DNA of 44,398 bases from Pseudomonas sp. 10-1B. Its GTDB lineage: Bacteria > Pseudomonadota > Gammaproteobacteria > Pseudomonadales > Pseudomonadaceae. The position numbers were made by a program, and so were the translations under genes. The stretch is from assembly GCF_000935045.1 (NCBI RefSeq), contig NZ_JYKS01000017.1:1-44398 (forward strand). Direction: 5' to 3'. Shown here piece by piece: positions 25,031-34,646 of the stretch (positions are counted from its first letter, which is position 1; the number at the start of each line of letters is the position of its first letter). The notes beneath the pieces were generated by a model. It searched no databases and had not been told where the DNA came from. It saw nothing but the letters and a program-made list of their open reading frames with translations.

Positions 25031-25923
25031 GCGCTTTGCCGCGCCAGCTCCGCCCGTAACCACTGCGCCAACTGCTCGGCGCGCCCGTCCGCGGCGCGCC
25101 GGGGCACCCACAACGCCAGCGCCGCAGGGGTAGGTGAAAAGCCCCACGGCGCACTCAAACGGCCCGCCCGCAGGTCATCGGCGACCAACGGCTGCGGCGC
25201 GATGGCCACGCCCAGCCCGGCTACGGCGGCTTCCAGCAAATAATAGAGATGCTCGAAAGCCTGGCCATAGTGGATGGCAGCCGGCTCCAGCCCCTGTTGC
25301 AGCGCCCAGGTCGGCCAGGCCTGCGGCCGCGAGGTGGTATGCAACAAGGCCTCGCCCAGCAAGGCCTTGGCAGGCGCGCCCTGCAAGCGCTCGAAGCCAG
25401 CGAAATGCGGGCTGAGCACCGGCCCGATACGTTCCTCGGCCAGTACATGCACCTGCATGTCTGCCGGCCAGGGTGGCTCGGCATACACCAGCAGCGCATC
25501 CAGCCCAGGCCGCCGCGGGTCGAGGTCACCTTCACCCGCCGACAGATGCAGGCGCAATTCGGGCAAATCCGCCTTCAGCCGCCCCAGCCGGGGGATGAAC
25601 CAGCGCGCCAGCAGGCTGCCCGAGCAACCCAGCACGAACGGCGCCTCGCTCACATCGCGGCTGAGCTCGGCACACACGCTGCGCAGCCGGTCGAAGGCTT
25701 CGCCACTGGCGTCACGCAGGCGCACGCCGGCATCTGTGAGTTTGATGCCGCGCCCGTCCTTGACGAACAGGGCCACGCCCAAGTGCTCTTCGAGCACCTT
25801 GATCTGCCGGCTGACAGCACCATGGGTGACATGAAGCGCTTCGGCCGCCTGGCTGACACTGTTTAGCCGGGCAGTGGCCTCGAAGGCCCGCAGGGCGTTG
25901 AGGGGAGGGAGGTCGTGGGCCAT
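25027..25923 (-). CDS. trpI: LysR-type activator of trpBA
   Basis: A 298-aa LysR regulator with an N-terminal winged helix-turn-helix ([13 protein letters not shown] ... [18 protein letters not shown], residues ~7-45) and a C-terminal effector domain. Its position directly upstream and divergent from trpBA is the TrpI arrangement of P. aeruginosa and P. putida, where indoleglycerol phosphate is the coactivator. I use the ATG at 25923 ([12 protein letters not shown]), which matches the family; a start at 25947 is also open. Confidence 0.93.
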   Translation of the reverse strand: MAHDLPPLNALRAFEATARLNSVSQAAEALHVTHGAVSRQIKVLEEHLGVALFVKDGRGIKLTDAGVRLRDASGEAFDRLRSVCAELSRDVSEAPFVLGCSGSLLARWFIPRLGRLKADLPELRLHLSAGEGDLDPRRPGLDALLVYAEPPWPADMQVHVLAEERIGPVLSPHFAGFERLQGAPAKALLGEALLHTTSRPQAWPTWALQQGLEPAAIHYGQAFEHLYYLLEAAVAGLGVAIAPQPLVADDLRAGRLSAPWGFSPTPAALALWVPRRAADGRAEQLAQWLRAELARQSA

Positions 25924-26033
25924 TTTACCTGTGAGTTTTTCTGACAAGTTTGCGCAATCTTATCGGTTTTCAGCCGGGCTTGCCGTGGTTAGAGTAAAGC
26001 CCATCACTCATTCATTACGCCCTGGAGCGCCCC
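25924..26033. promoter_or_regulatory. trpI-trpB divergent control region
   Basis: The 110-nt gap between the start codons should hold the TrpI binding sites and both promoters, as shown for P. aeruginosa. I see a palindrome TTGCGCAA (25950-25957) and an A/T-rich TAGAGTAAAG near 25990 that may be part of the trpB -10 region. The binding sites themselves are not identified with certainty. Confidence 0.5.
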
Positions 26034-27251
26034 ATGACCCAGTCCCAATACCGCCCCGGCCCCGACGCCAACGGCCTGTTCGGCTCGTTCGGCGGCCGCT
26101 ATGTGGCCGAAACCCTGATGCCACTGGTGCTGGACCTGGCCCGCGAATACGAAGCGGCCAAGGCCGACCCCAAGTTCCTCGAAGAACTGGCCTACTTCCA
26201 GCGCGACTACATCGGCCGCCCCAACCCGCTGTACTTCGCCGAGCGCCTGACCGAGCACTGCGGCGGCGCGAAGATCTTCTTCAAGCGTGAAGAGCTCAAC
26301 CACACCGGCGCGCACAAGGTGAACAACTGCATCGGCCAGGTGCTGCTGGCCAAGCGCATGGGCAAGAAACGCCTGATCGCCGAAACCGGCGCCGGCATGC
26401 ACGGCGTGGCCACCGCCACCGTCGCCGCGCGCTTCGGCCTGCCTTGCGTGATCTACATGGGCGCCACCGACATCGAGCGCCAACAGGCCAACGTGTTCCG
26501 CATGAAGCTGCTGGGCGCCGAGATCGTCCCGGTCACCGCCGGCACCGGCACCTTGAAAGACGCCATGAACGAGGCCCTGCGCGACTGGGTCACCAACGTC
26601 GAAGACACCTTCTACCTGATCGGCACCGTGGCTGGCCCACATCCGTACCCGGCCATGGTGCGCGACTTCCAGTCGATCATCGGCAAGGAAACCCGCGCCC
26701 AGCTGCAAGAGAAGGAAGGCCGCCTGCCGGACAGCCTGGTGGCTTGCGTCGGCGGCGGCTCCAACGCCATGGGCCTGTTCCATGAATTCCTCGAAGAACC
26801 GAGCGTGCAGATCATCGGCGTCGAAGCCGGCGGCCACGGCGTACACACCGACAAGCACGCCGCCAGCCTGAACGGCGGGGTACCGGGCGTGCTGCACGGC
26901 AACCGTACCTACCTGCTGCAGGACGAAGACGGTCAGATCACCGACGCCCACTCGATTTCCGCAGGCCTCGACTACCCGGGCATCGGCCCGGAGCACGCCT
27001 ACCTGCACGAAGTGAAGCGTGTGGAGTACGTCAGCATCACCGATGACGAGGCGCTGGATGCGTTCCACGCCACCTGCCGCCTGGAAGGCATCATCCCGGC
27101 CCTGGAAAGCTCCCATGCCCTGGCCGAGGCGATCAAGCGCGCACCGAAGCTGCCCAAGGACCACCTGATGGTCGTGTGCCTGTCGGGCCGCGGCGACAAA
27201 GACATGCAAACCGTCATGAACCACATGGCCGCCCAGGAGAAACAGGCATGA
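26034..27251 (+). CDS. trpB: Tryptophan synthase beta chain
   Basis: A 405-aa PLP enzyme that joins indole and serine to make tryptophan. The PLP lysine is K95 in HTGAHKVN and the phosphate-binding loop is GGGSNAMG. It is full length, with the start at 26034 ([14 protein letters not shown]). It overlaps trpA by 4 nt (ATGA), so the two chains are translated together. It is driven by TrpI from the divergent gap, as the trpBA pair is unlinked from the other trp genes in Pseudomonas. Confidence 0.98.
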   Translation: MTQSQYRPGPDANGLFGSFGGRYVAETLMPLVLDLAREYEAAKADPKFLEELAYFQRDYIGRPNPLYFAERLTEHCGGAKIFFKREELNHTGAHKVNNCIGQVLLAKRMGKKRLIAETGAGMHGVATATVAARFGLPCVIYMGATDIERQQANVFRMKLLGAEIVPVTAGTGTLKDAMNEALRDWVTNVEDTFYLIGTVAGPHPYPAMVRDFQSIIGKETRAQLQEKEGRLPDSLVACVGGGSNAMGLFHEFLEEPSVQIIGVEAGGHGVHTDKHAASLNGGVPGVLHGNRTYLLQDEDGQITDAHSISAGLDYPGIGPEHAYLHEVKRVEYVSITDDEALDAFHATCRLEGIIPALESSHALAEAIKRAPKLPKDHLMVVCLSGRGDKDMQTVMNHMAAQEKQA

Positions 27252-28057
27252 GCCGTCTTGAACAACGCTTCGCCGAGCTGAAGGCCGAAGGCCGCTCGGC
27301 ACTGGTCACCTTCGTCACCGCAGGCGACCCGGGCTACGACGCCTCGCTGCAGATCCTCAAGGGCCTGCCGGCCGCTGGCGCCGATGTGATCGAACTGGGC
27401 ATGCCGTTCACCGACCCGATGGCTGATGGCGTGGCCATCCAGCTGGCGACCCTGCGCGCCCTGGAAGCCGGCCAGACCCTGGCCAAGACCTTGCAGATGG
27501 TGCGTGAATTCCGTGTGGATAACCAGGCCACGCCGATCGTGCTGATGGGCTACTACAACCCGATCCACCGCTTTGGCGTGGAGAAGTTCGTGGCTGAAGC
27601 CAAGGAGGCTGGCGTCGATGGCCTGATCATCGTCGACCTGCCGCCAGAGCATGACGCCGAACTGGCCACCCCGGCCCAGGCCGCGGGCATCGACTTCATC
27701 CGCCTGACCACCCCGACCACCGACGATGCACGCCTGCCACGCGTGCTGGAGCGCAGCTCCGGGTTCGTCTACTACGTGTCGGTGGCCGGTGTGACCGGTG
27801 CCGGCTCGGCAACTACCGAGCATGTGACCGAGGCCATTGCCCGCCTGCGTCGGCATACCGCTTTGCCGATCAGCGTTGGCTTCGGCATTCGCACGCCGGA
27901 ACAGGCTGCGAACATCGCCCGCCTGGCCGATGGCGTGGTGGTGGGCTCGGCGCTGGTCGACAAGATTGCCCAGGCCAAGAATGCTGATCAGGCGGTGGCT
28001 GATGTATTGAGCCTGTGCTCGGCACTGGCTGAAGGGGTGCGCGGCGCTCGCCGCTGA
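27248..28057 (+). CDS. trpA: Tryptophan synthase alpha chain
   Basis: A 269-aa TIM-barrel subunit that cleaves indoleglycerol phosphate and passes indole to TrpB. The catalytic residues are E49 ([12 protein letters not shown]) and D60. The start overlaps the trpB stop. A perfect DnaA box lies in the coding sequence at 27514-27522. A REP pair follows the stop codon. Confidence 0.97.
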   Translation: MSRLEQRFAELKAEGRSALVTFVTAGDPGYDASLQILKGLPAAGADVIELGMPFTDPMADGVAIQLATLRALEAGQTLAKTLQMVREFRVDNQATPIVLMGYYNPIHRFGVEKFVAEAKEAGVDGLIIVDLPPEHDAELATPAQAAGIDFIRLTTPTTDDARLPRVLERSSGFVYYVSVAGVTGAGSATTEHVTEAIARLRRHTALPISVGFGIRTPEQAANIARLADGVVVGSALVDKIAQAKNADQAVADVLSLCSALAEGVRGARR

Positions 28058-28070
28058 ACCGCGTCGCCTG

Positions 28071-28159
28071 CTTCGCGGGCTTGCCCGCTCCCACAGGGAC
28101 CGCGCCGCTCTCCAGGGCTGTGCAGTACCTGTGGGAGCGGGCAAGCCCGCGAAGAGGCC
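28071..28159. repeat. REP pair (inverted) after trpA
   Basis: CTTCGCGGGCTTGCCCGCTC on the left and the inverted GCGGGCAAGCCCGCGAAGAG on the right. It lies 13 nt downstream of trpA and ahead of the convergent dioxygenase-like gene, a likely bidirectional transcript end. Confidence 0.9.
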
Positions 28160-28177
28160 AGCACAGGCTACCGCGAT

Positions 28178-28510
28178 CTACCCCCCAAAAATCGACAGAT
28201 CCAAGGGCCTCACAGCCCCCATCCAGATCGCATGATCGCGGTGGTCCGCCAGTTCATCCCCGGTCAGCGGGTGCATGAACACCACCAACCCCTTCCGATA
28301 CAATGCCAACCAGGGCAACACCACACCCACCACCTCCGGCCCGAACGCCAGCTGGCAGCTCCAGTCCGGGTGCGGCCCCACCGGTTTCTGGTGCATGCGC
28401 CCCATGGTCACGGGGAACAGCCGCGAGGCCTCCTCGCACAGTTCACGGGCCTGCTCCATGGTCGCTGCGTCGTAGTACACGTGGGCGTGGTAGCCCTTGA
28501 TCATCTGCAC
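28178..28510 (-). CDS. DOPA 4,5-dioxygenase family protein
   Basis: A protein of about 110 aa of the DOPA 4,5-dioxygenase family (PF08883). It carries HAHVYYD near the N terminus, PHPDWSCQLAF, and the C-terminal HPLTGDELADHRDHAIWMG with several conserved His. I favour the GTG at 28510, 5 nt after AGGAG; an ATG at 28504 is the alternative. The frame extends to 28627 but overlaps the divergent gene. The family name derives from fungal pigment biosynthesis; the bacterial substrate is not known. Confidence 0.8.
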   Translation of the reverse strand: MQMIKGYHAHVYYDAATMEQARELCEEASRLFPVTMGRMHQKPVGPHPDWSCQLAFGPEVVGVVLPWLALYRKGLVVFMHPLTGDELADHRDHAIWMGAVRPLDLSIFGG

Positions 28511-28562
28511 GATAACTCCTGATTGCGGTCCAACCATCACCACCTGTGAAGGAAGCGATGCA

Positions 28563-29180
28563 GTGAAAAACGCCGAAACCCCAGTGTTCAAACTGGTCCT
28601 GTTCGGGCCTGAAAGCAGCCTGGGCAATGCCCTGATGGTCGAGCTGCTATCGCGTCAGCACGAAGTTACCGCCGTGGTCGATGACCTCAACCGCCATGCG
28701 CCGCGCCCCGGGCTGCATTACAAGATAGGCGGGCTGGGCGATGCCGACCAGGCCGAGCAGGGGGCGGCAGGCGGTTCGGCAGTAATTGCCTTGTTGTCGG
28801 CACTGGCGCCGAACGACCTGACGCGCCAAGCACGCATGAGCGAGGCGCTGATGGCGGGGCTCAAGCGTACGACTATACGCCGGCTGCTGCTGGTGGGCGA
28901 TTTCGATGTGCTGGACGAGCCGGGCAAGTACAGCGAATTGGAGCGGGAATGCGTGGATCAGGTAGTCGATGGGCTGCAGCGCAGTACCTTGCACTGGACC
29001 CTGATCAATGCTCCACAGGAACTGGCTGGGTTGGGGATGGAACATTTTCGCAGTACCGAGGGTACTTTGGAGCCGGGGTTGGCTGAGCCGTTGCGGCGGC
29101 TTGCCAGGGTGGCGGCGGGGATGGTGGATATGCTGGAGCTGGATCTGCACCGGGGCGAGCATCTGAACTTCGTGGTCTAG
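28563..29180 (+). CDS. NAD(P)-binding, NmrA/SDR-like protein
   Basis: A 205-aa protein with a Rossmann-like N terminus (FKLVLFGPESSLGNALMVELLSR), although the glycine motif is degenerate compared with classical NAD(P)-binding GxxGxxG. It resembles the Pseudomonas NAD-dependent epimerase/YwnB-like group. The GTG at 28563 has GAAGGAAG 7 nt upstream; an ATG at 28558 is out of frame. It is divergent from the dioxygenase-like gene across 52 nt. Function unknown. Confidence 0.75.
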   Translation: MKNAETPVFKLVLFGPESSLGNALMVELLSRQHEVTAVVDDLNRHAPRPGLHYKIGGLGDADQAEQGAAGGSAVIALLSALAPNDLTRQARMSEALMAGLKRTTIRRLLLVGDFDVLDEPGKYSELERECVDQVVDGLQRSTLHWTLINAPQELAGLGMEHFRSTEGTLEPGLAEPLRRLARVAAGMVDMLELDLHRGEHLNFVV

Positions 29181-29186
29181 ATTGCC

Positions 29187-29320
29187 GGGGCTGCTGCGCA
29201 GCCCTTTCGCCTGTAGGAGCGGGTTTACCCGCGAAGAATGCAACGCGGTGTGTGGCACCGGCTACGCCGGTGTTCGCGGGTAAACCCGCTCCTACTGGGA
29301 TCACGCCGCGAAGCGGCCCC
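29187..29320. repeat. Composite REP pair with outer arms and internal hairpin
   Basis: The outer arms GGGGCTGCTGCGCAGCCC and CGCGAAGCGGCCCC enclose inverted REPs of the GGAGCGGGTTTACCCGCGAA type. The centre carries CACCGGCTACGCCGGTG, another small hairpin. The same central hairpin recurs in the REPs at 32818 and 37568. It lies between the NAD(P)-binding gene and the convergent LysR gene. Confidence 0.88.
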
Positions 29321-29327
29321 GGGGATG

Positions 29328-30227
29328 TCAAAGGCTGCGCTCGTGCTCCAACCAATCCACAAACCGCTCGATCAACGCCCCACGCCGCTTGCGCGGAGGC
29401 AGCACCACGTAATACCCCCGCGCCGAACGCAAGCTCCCCTCCAACGGCCGGCACAGCAACCCTTGCTCCACCAGCCCATCCACCAGGTGCCCCCAGCCAA
29501 TCGCCACCCCCTGCCCGGCAATCGCGGCCTGAATCAACAGGGTGTAGTTATCGAACCGCAACTGCCCCGGCGGCGGCGGGCTGGCCACGCCAAACCCGCG
29601 AAACACCCCCGCCCAGTCAAACCAGCGGCTGGCCTGCTCACCCTTCAAATGCAGCAACGGCAAACGTTGCAAAGCCACGGCTGACAAGGGTTTGCCATGA
29701 ATCAGTCGGGGGCTGCAAACCGGGAAAACTTCCTCATCGAACAGCCAGCGGCTCTCACCCTGGTGGAAGCGCCCATCGCCAAACAGCACCGCCACATCGA
29801 TATCCGGGCGCAACATGCCCTGGCTGCGCTCACCGGTCACCAGGCTCACATCCACCTGTGGATAAGCTTCGTGAAAACGCTGCAAACGTGGCATCAGCCA
29901 GAACGCCGCAAAGGCAAAGTCAGTGGCAACCTGCAGCACTTCGCGTTGGCCACGGCCACTGGCCTGGGCGATGCCGTCATCCATGGCCTGCAGGCCCTGA
30001 TGCACCTGCTCGAACAGCACCTGGCCGGCCTCGGTCAGCTCGATACCGCGGTAAATGCGGTCGAACAGGCGTGTACCCAGCTGTGCTTCCAGGCGTTTGA
30101 CCTGCTGGCTCACCGCCGGCTGCGTGGTACCCAGCTCCAGCGCCGCAGCGGTAAAGCCACGCAGACGCGCCGCGGCCTCGAACACGCGCAAGGTATCCAG
30201 CGACAGCTCGGCAAGATGGTCAAACAT
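29328..30227 (-). CDS. LysR-family regulator of choline-sulfate utilisation
   Basis: A 299-aa LysR protein in the GcvA-like class. The helix-turn-helix is at residues ~20-45 (GFTAAALELGTTQPAVSQQVKRLE) and the effector domain follows. It is divergent from betC with 108 nt between, which is the usual place for the choline-sulfate regulator in Pseudomonas. Activation by choline-O-sulfate is inferred from location. A perfect DnaA box lies in the coding region (29857-29865) and another at 30274-30282 in the gap before betC. Confidence 0.85.
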   Translation of the reverse strand: MFDHLAELSLDTLRVFEAAARLRGFTAAALELGTTQPAVSQQVKRLEAQLGTRLFDRIYRGIELTEAGQVLFEQVHQGLQAMDDGIAQASGRGQREVLQVATDFAFAAFWLMPRLQRFHEAYPQVDVSLVTGERSQGMLRPDIDVAVLFGDGRFHQGESRWLFDEEVFPVCSPRLIHGKPLSAVALQRLPLLHLKGEQASRWFDWAGVFRGFGVASPPPPGQLRFDNYTLLIQAAIAGQGVAIGWGHLVDGLVEQGLLCRPLEGSLRSARGYYVVLPPRKRRGALIERFVDWLEHERSL

Positions 30228-30335
30228 AAGCTCAGCTAATCCCAGTCATTGCCCGCCATGGGCTTTACCCATGTTATCCACAGTCGCATCTTGGTAGGCA
30301 AGCGGTTCGCATAACCCTCAACGATGGAAGCCACC

Positions 30336-31853
30336 ATGACGCGCCCGAATATCCTGTTCATCATGGCCGACCAGATGGCCGCGCCCTTGCTGCCGATCTA
30401 CGCCTCTTCGCCGATCCAGATGCCGCACCTGAGCCGCCTGGCCGAACAAGCCGTGGTGTTCGACTCGGCCTACTGCAACAGCCCGCTGTGCGCCCCTTCG
30501 CGCTTCACCCTGGTCAGCGGCCAGTTGCCCAGCCGCATCGGTGCCTACGACAACGCTGCCGATTTCCCCGCCGACGTGCCGACCTATGCCCACTACTTGC
30601 GCCGCCTGGGCTACCGCACCGCGCTGTCGGGCAAGATGCATTTCTGTGGCCCGGACCAGTTGCATGGCTACGAAGAGCGCCTGACCAGCGACATCTACCC
30701 GGCCGACTATGGCTGGGCGGTGAACTGGGATGAACCGGATGTGCGCCCGAGCTGGTACCACAACATGTCCTCGGTGCTGCAGGCCGGGCCCTGCGTGCGC
30801 ACCAACCAGCTGGATTTCGACGAGGAAGTGGTATTCAAGGCGCGCCAATACCTGTACGACCATGTGCGCGAAAACGATGGGCGGCCGTTCTGCCTGACCG
30901 TGTCCATGACCCACCCGCACGACCCGTACACCATCCCCAAGCGCTACTGGGATCGCTACGAGGGTGTGGATATCCCCATGCCCCGCGCCGAATTCGCCCA
31001 GGAAGCGCTCGACCCGCACTCGCAGCGCCTGCTCAAGGTCTATGACCTGTGGAACAAGCCGCTGCCTGTGGACAAGATTCGTGATGCCCGCCGCGCCTAC
31101 TTCGGGGCCTGCAGCTACATCGACGACAATATCGGCCAGCTGCTGCAGACCCTGGAAGAATGCAACTTGGCCGACGATACCCTGATCGTGTTCTCCGGCG
31201 ACCACGGCGACATGCTGGGCGAGCGTGGCCTCTGGTACAAGATGCACTGGTTCGAGATGTCGGCACGGGTGCCGCTGCTGATCCATGCACCGAAGCGCTT
31301 CGCCGCGGGCCGGGTCAGCGCCTCGGTGTCCACCTGCGACCTGCTGCCAACCCTGGTCGAACTGGCCGGCGGGGCTGTGGATAAAGACCTGCACCTGGAC
31401 GGCCGCTCGCTGCTCGGGCACCTGCAAGGGCAGGGCGGCCACGACGAGGTGATCGGCGAGTACATGGCCGAAGGCACCGTCGGCCCGCTGATGATGATCC
31501 GCCGCGGGCCGTACAAGTTCGTGTACAGCGAAGACGACCCATGCCTACTCTATGACCTGAGCCGCGACCCGCACGAGCGGGAGAACCTCACCGGCAGCCC
31601 GGACCACCAGGCGCTGCTGCAGGCATTTGTCGATGAAGCCCACCAGCGTTGGAATATCCCCAACCTGCGCCAGCAAGTACTGGCCAGCCAGCGGCGCCGC
31701 CGCCTGGTGGCCGAGGCACTGGCCATCGGCAAGCTGAAAAGCTGGGACCACCAACCGCTGGTGGACGCCAGCCAACAGTACATGCGCAACCATATCGATC
31801 TCGACGACCTCGAGCGCAAGGCACGTTATCCACAGCCCGCCCCCATGGATTGA
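30336..31853 (+). CDS. betC: Choline-sulfatase
   Basis: A 505-aa type-I sulfatase that hydrolyses choline-O-sulfate to choline and sulfate. The signature is C52-A-P-S-R56, in which Cys is converted to formylglycine, plus D11/D12-type metal ligands near IMADQM. The C-terminal choline-sulfatase domain is present, with the family's extended tail. I use the ATG at 30336 (MTRPNILFIMAD), preceded by TGGAAG. It has no signal peptide, so it is cytoplasmic. Choline can feed glycine betaine synthesis for osmoprotection, and the sulfate can serve as a sulfur source. The formylglycine-generating enzyme is not in this window. Confidence 0.94.
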   Translation: MTRPNILFIMADQMAAPLLPIYASSPIQMPHLSRLAEQAVVFDSAYCNSPLCAPSRFTLVSGQLPSRIGAYDNAADFPADVPTYAHYLRRLGYRTALSGKMHFCGPDQLHGYEERLTSDIYPADYGWAVNWDEPDVRPSWYHNMSSVLQAGPCVRTNQLDFDEEVVFKARQYLYDHVRENDGRPFCLTVSMTHPHDPYTIPKRYWDRYEGVDIPMPRAEFAQEALDPHSQRLLKVYDLWNKPLPVDKIRDARRAYFGACSYIDDNIGQLLQTLEECNLADDTLIVFSGDHGDMLGERGLWYKMHWFEMSARVPLLIHAPKRFAAGRVSASVSTCDLLPTLVELAGGAVDKDLHLDGRSLLGHLQGQGGHDEVIGEYMAEGTVGPLMMIRRGPYKFVYSEDDPCLLYDLSRDPHERENLTGSPDHQALLQAFVDEAHQRWNIPNLRQQVLASQRRRRLVAEALAIGKLKSWDHQPLVDASQQYMRNHIDLDDLERKARYPQPAPMD

Positions 31854-31867
31854 CAAGAGAGGCCGCC

Positions 31868-32797
31868 ATGCACAAGTTCTCCATCGCCGTGTTCGCCCTG
31901 GCCCTGAGCCTGGGCATCACCACGGCCCACGCCGCCGACAGCGACGCACAATGCAGCACCGTAAAAATGGCCGACCCCGGCTGGAGCGATATCGCCACGA
32001 CCAACGCCGTGGCCCGCCTGCTGCTGGAAAGCCTGGGCTACCAGGTGAAGATCGACAGCCTGGCCGTGCCGATCATCTACGGCGGCCTCAAGGATGGCCG
32101 GGTCGATGCCTTCCTCGGCAACTGGATGCCGGCGCAGCAAGGCTTTCATGACAAGTTCATCGCCAATGGCGATGTGCAGCAGCTGTCGCGCAACCTGGAA
32201 GGAACCGAATTCACCCTGGCAGTGCCCGACTATGTGTGGAATGCCGGGGTGAAGGACTTCGCCGACCTGCAGAAGCACGCCGACCAGTTCGACAAGAAGC
32301 TGTACGGGATTGGTTCTGGTGCACCGGCCAACCTGTCACTGAAGGAAATCATCGACAAGAATGAATTCAACCTCGGCCAGTGGAAGCTGGTGGAGTCCAG
32401 CGAACAGGCGATGCTGGCCCAGGTCGATCGGGCGGTGAAGAAGCAGCAGTTCATCACCTTCCTTGGCTGGACTCCGCACCCGATGAACGTGAAACTGAAG
32501 ATGCATTACCTGACGGGCGGGGAAAAATGGTTTGGCAGCAAGGGCGAGGTGTACACGCTGACCCGCAAGGGTTATCCACAAGCCTGTCCGAATGCGGCGA
32601 AGCTGCTGGGTAACCTTAAGTTCACCCTGGACATGGAAAACACCATCATGGCCGAGGTCGTGGACAAGAAGATCAGCTTCGATGAAGCGGCCAAGGCCTG
32701 GGTCAAAGCGCATCCCGAGTTGCTGGAAGGGTGGTTAGCGGGTGTGACTACCAAAGCCGATGGCGATGCCCTGGAGGCCGTCAAAGCCAAACTATGA
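31868..32797 (+). CDS. Choline/choline-sulfate ABC transporter substrate-binding protein
   Basis: A 309-aa periplasmic binding protein of the OpuAC/ChoX type. It has a signal peptide (cleaved after AHA, about residue 22) and a mature domain beginning with CSTVKMADPGWSD. Trp-rich and Tyr-rich motifs (NWMPAQQGF, FLGWTPHPMNV) probably form the aromatic box for the quaternary ammonium. The ATG at 31868 lies 14 nt after the betC stop with AGAGAGG upstream, so the two are co-transcribed. The window has no ATPase or permease partner; a shared choline permease elsewhere is likely. Confidence 0.88.
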   Translation: MHKFSIAVFALALSLGITTAHAADSDAQCSTVKMADPGWSDIATTNAVARLLLESLGYQVKIDSLAVPIIYGGLKDGRVDAFLGNWMPAQQGFHDKFIANGDVQQLSRNLEGTEFTLAVPDYVWNAGVKDFADLQKHADQFDKKLYGIGSGAPANLSLKEIIDKNEFNLGQWKLVESSEQAMLAQVDRAVKKQQFITFLGWTPHPMNVKLKMHYLTGGEKWFGSKGEVYTLTRKGYPQACPNAAKLLGNLKFTLDMENTIMAEVVDKKISFDEAAKAWVKAHPELLEGWLAGVTTKADGDALEAVKAKL

Positions 32798-32817
32798 ACT
32801 CACCAGCAACACACCTA

Positions 32818-32908
32818 CCCTGTGGGAGCGGGCATGCCCGCGAACACCGGCAAAGCCGGTGCCATCTACCGCGGTGGCTTCTTCGCGGGCATGCCCGCTC
32901 CCACAGGG
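32818..32908. repeat. REP pair (inverted) between binding-protein and SulP genes
   Basis: CCCTGTGGGAGCGGGCATGC on the left and the inverted copy ending GCTCCCACAGGG on the right, with a small CACCGGCAAAGCCGGTG hairpin between. It lies inside the presumed choline-sulfate operon, so it may reduce expression of the SulP gene relative to betC. Confidence 0.9.
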
Positions 32909-32939
32909 TCTGCATTACATCAAGGATTGTGGATAACCC

Positions 32940-34505
32940 ATGCATCGCCTCATTCACCTGCTGCCCTTCCTCACCTGGCTCCCCCGCCAATCGGGCCGCA
33001 GCCTGCGCCAGGACCTGCTGGTCGGCCTGAGCGGTGCCATCCTCGCCCTGCCGCAATCCATCGCCTATGCCCTGATCGCCGGCCTGCCCGCCGAATACGG
33101 CCTGTACGCCGCCATCGTGCCGGTGCTGATCGCCTGTCTGTGGGGCTCGTCCTGGCACCTGATCTGCGGCCCCACCGCCGCCATATCCATCGTGTTGTAC
33201 GCCAGCATCAGCCCGCTGGCCGTGGCCGGCAGCGCCGATTACATAACCCTGGTGCTGCTGCTGACCTTCCTCGGCGGCATCTTCCAGTTGCTGCTCGGGC
33301 TTTTGCGCTTCGGCGCACTGGTCAATTTCGTCTCCCACTCCGTGGTGCTCGGCTTCACCCTCGGCGCCGCCATCGTCATTGCCCTGGGTCAACTGCCCAA
33401 CCTGCTGGGCATGGACCTGCCCAGCCAGGCCACGGCGCTGAAGACCGTGCAAGACCTGGCCAGCCATGCCGGCGAGGTCGACCTGCCGTCGCTGATCCTG
33501 GGCCTGGCCACCGTGGTGATCGGCGTGGCCTTCAAACTCTGGCGCCCACGCTGGCCGAGCCTGTTGATAAGCCTGATCCTGGTCAGCCTGCTGGCCTGGC
33601 TGTTGCCGGGCTACTTCGGCCATGTGCCGCGGGTGGCGGCGTTCAGCGGGCAACTGCCGCCCTTCAGCCCGCTGCCGTTGCTGGACGTGGAACTGATGCT
33701 GCGCCTGCTACCAAGCGCCGTGGCGGTGGGCATGCTGGGGCTGGTCACCAGCCTGTCAATTGCGCGCTCGTTGTCGGCACGCTCGGAACAGTTGATCGAT
33801 CCTGACCAGGAAATACGTGCACAGGGGCTGTCGAACATTGCCGGCGCATTTTTCTCCGGTTACCTGTCTGCCGGCTCCTTCACCCGCTCTGGCCTGAGCT
33901 ATGAAGCGGGTGCCCGCTCACCCATGGCCGGGGTGTTCTCGGCGCTGTGGGTGGCGTTTTTCGCTGTTGCCGGGGCCGGTTTGATCGCGCACCTGCCGAT
34001 TCCGGCCATGGCCGGCAGCATCCTGTTGATCTGCTGGGGGTTGGTGGACCGCCAGGGGATCCGCGCGCTGTTCCGGGTCAGCCGCTCGGAGTTTCTGGTG
34101 ATGGCGCTGACGGCGGCGGCGACCTTGTTGCTGGAGTTGCAGACGGCGATCTATGCCGGGGTGCTGGCGTCGCTGTTCTTCTACCTGAAGCGCACCTCAC
34201 GGCCACGGGTGCAGCAGAGCCGTGAAGGAGAGACCGATGTGCTGCGGGTAGGCGGCTCGATATTCTTTGGTGCCGCGCATTACCTGCAGGTGCGCTTGCA
34301 GCGCTGCCAGGGGCCGCATGTGGTGATCGATGCGCGGCAGGTGAATTTTATCGACTATTCGGGTGTGGACATGTTGCACCGCGAAGCGCGGCGGTTGCGG
34401 CGGATGGGGGGGAGCTTGACCTTGCACCGGGCCAGGCCGCAGGTGATCGAGGAACTGCAGAAGCTGGAAGGGGTGGAGCTGTGCCCGATCAGGTTTGAAG
34501 ATTGA
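32940..34505 (+). CDS. SulP-family transporter with STAS domain (choline-sulfate cluster)
   Basis: A 521-aa SulP/SLC26 transporter with about 12 helices and a C-terminal STAS domain (residues ~415-515, with VVIDARQVNFIDYSGVDMLH). It is only distantly similar to the SulP at 12036. The start at 32940 (MHRLIHLLPFLTW) has weak AAGGA upstream. Placement behind betC and the binding protein suggests it moves sulfate, either importing it or exporting what choline-sulfatase releases. A perfect DnaA box (32928-32936) lies just before the start codon. Confidence 0.9.
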   Translation: MHRLIHLLPFLTWLPRQSGRSLRQDLLVGLSGAILALPQSIAYALIAGLPAEYGLYAAIVPVLIACLWGSSWHLICGPTAAISIVLYASISPLAVAGSADYITLVLLLTFLGGIFQLLLGLLRFGALVNFVSHSVVLGFTLGAAIVIALGQLPNLLGMDLPSQATALKTVQDLASHAGEVDLPSLILGLATVVIGVAFKLWRPRWPSLLISLILVSLLAWLLPGYFGHVPRVAAFSGQLPPFSPLPLLDVELMLRLLPSAVAVGMLGLVTSLSIARSLSARSEQLIDPDQEIRAQGLSNIAGAFFSGYLSAGSFTRSGLSYEAGARSPMAGVFSALWVAFFAVAGAGLIAHLPIPAMAGSILLICWGLVDRQGIRALFRVSRSEFLVMALTAAATLLLELQTAIYAGVLASLFFYLKRTSRPRVQQSREGETDVLRVGGSIFFGAAHYLQVRLQRCQGPHVVIDARQVNFIDYSGVDMLHREARRLRRMGGSLTLHRARPQVIEELQKLEGVELCPIRFED

Positions 34506-34522
34506 TATGGGTCACGATTTTT

Positions 34523-34640
34523 GGGGCTGCTTTGCAGCCCATCGCAGGCAAGCCAGCTCCTACAAGTACAGCGCCGACCTCAGGCCTTGTGATATCCCTG
34601 TAGGAGCTGGCTTGCCTGCGATGGGCCGCAAAGCGGCCCC
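34523..34640. repeat. Composite REP pair with palindromic outer arms
   Basis: The outer arms GGGGCTGCTTTGCAGCCC and GGGCCGCAAAGCGGCCCC enclose inverted REPs (ATCGCAGGCAAGCCAGCTCC type). It separates the convergent SulP and aroE genes. Confidence 0.9.
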
Positions 34641-34646
34641 AAAATC

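Noticed and set aside
27176..27247. Upstream in-frame extension of trpA
   Set aside because: It overlaps trpB and has no ribosome site. The ATG at 27248 overlapping the trpB stop is the usual arrangement.
29238..30100. Rightward frames opposite the LysR gene
   Set aside because: The LysR protein on the minus strand is intact with a clear helix-turn-helix. The opposite frames are Pro/Ala/Arg-rich shadows.
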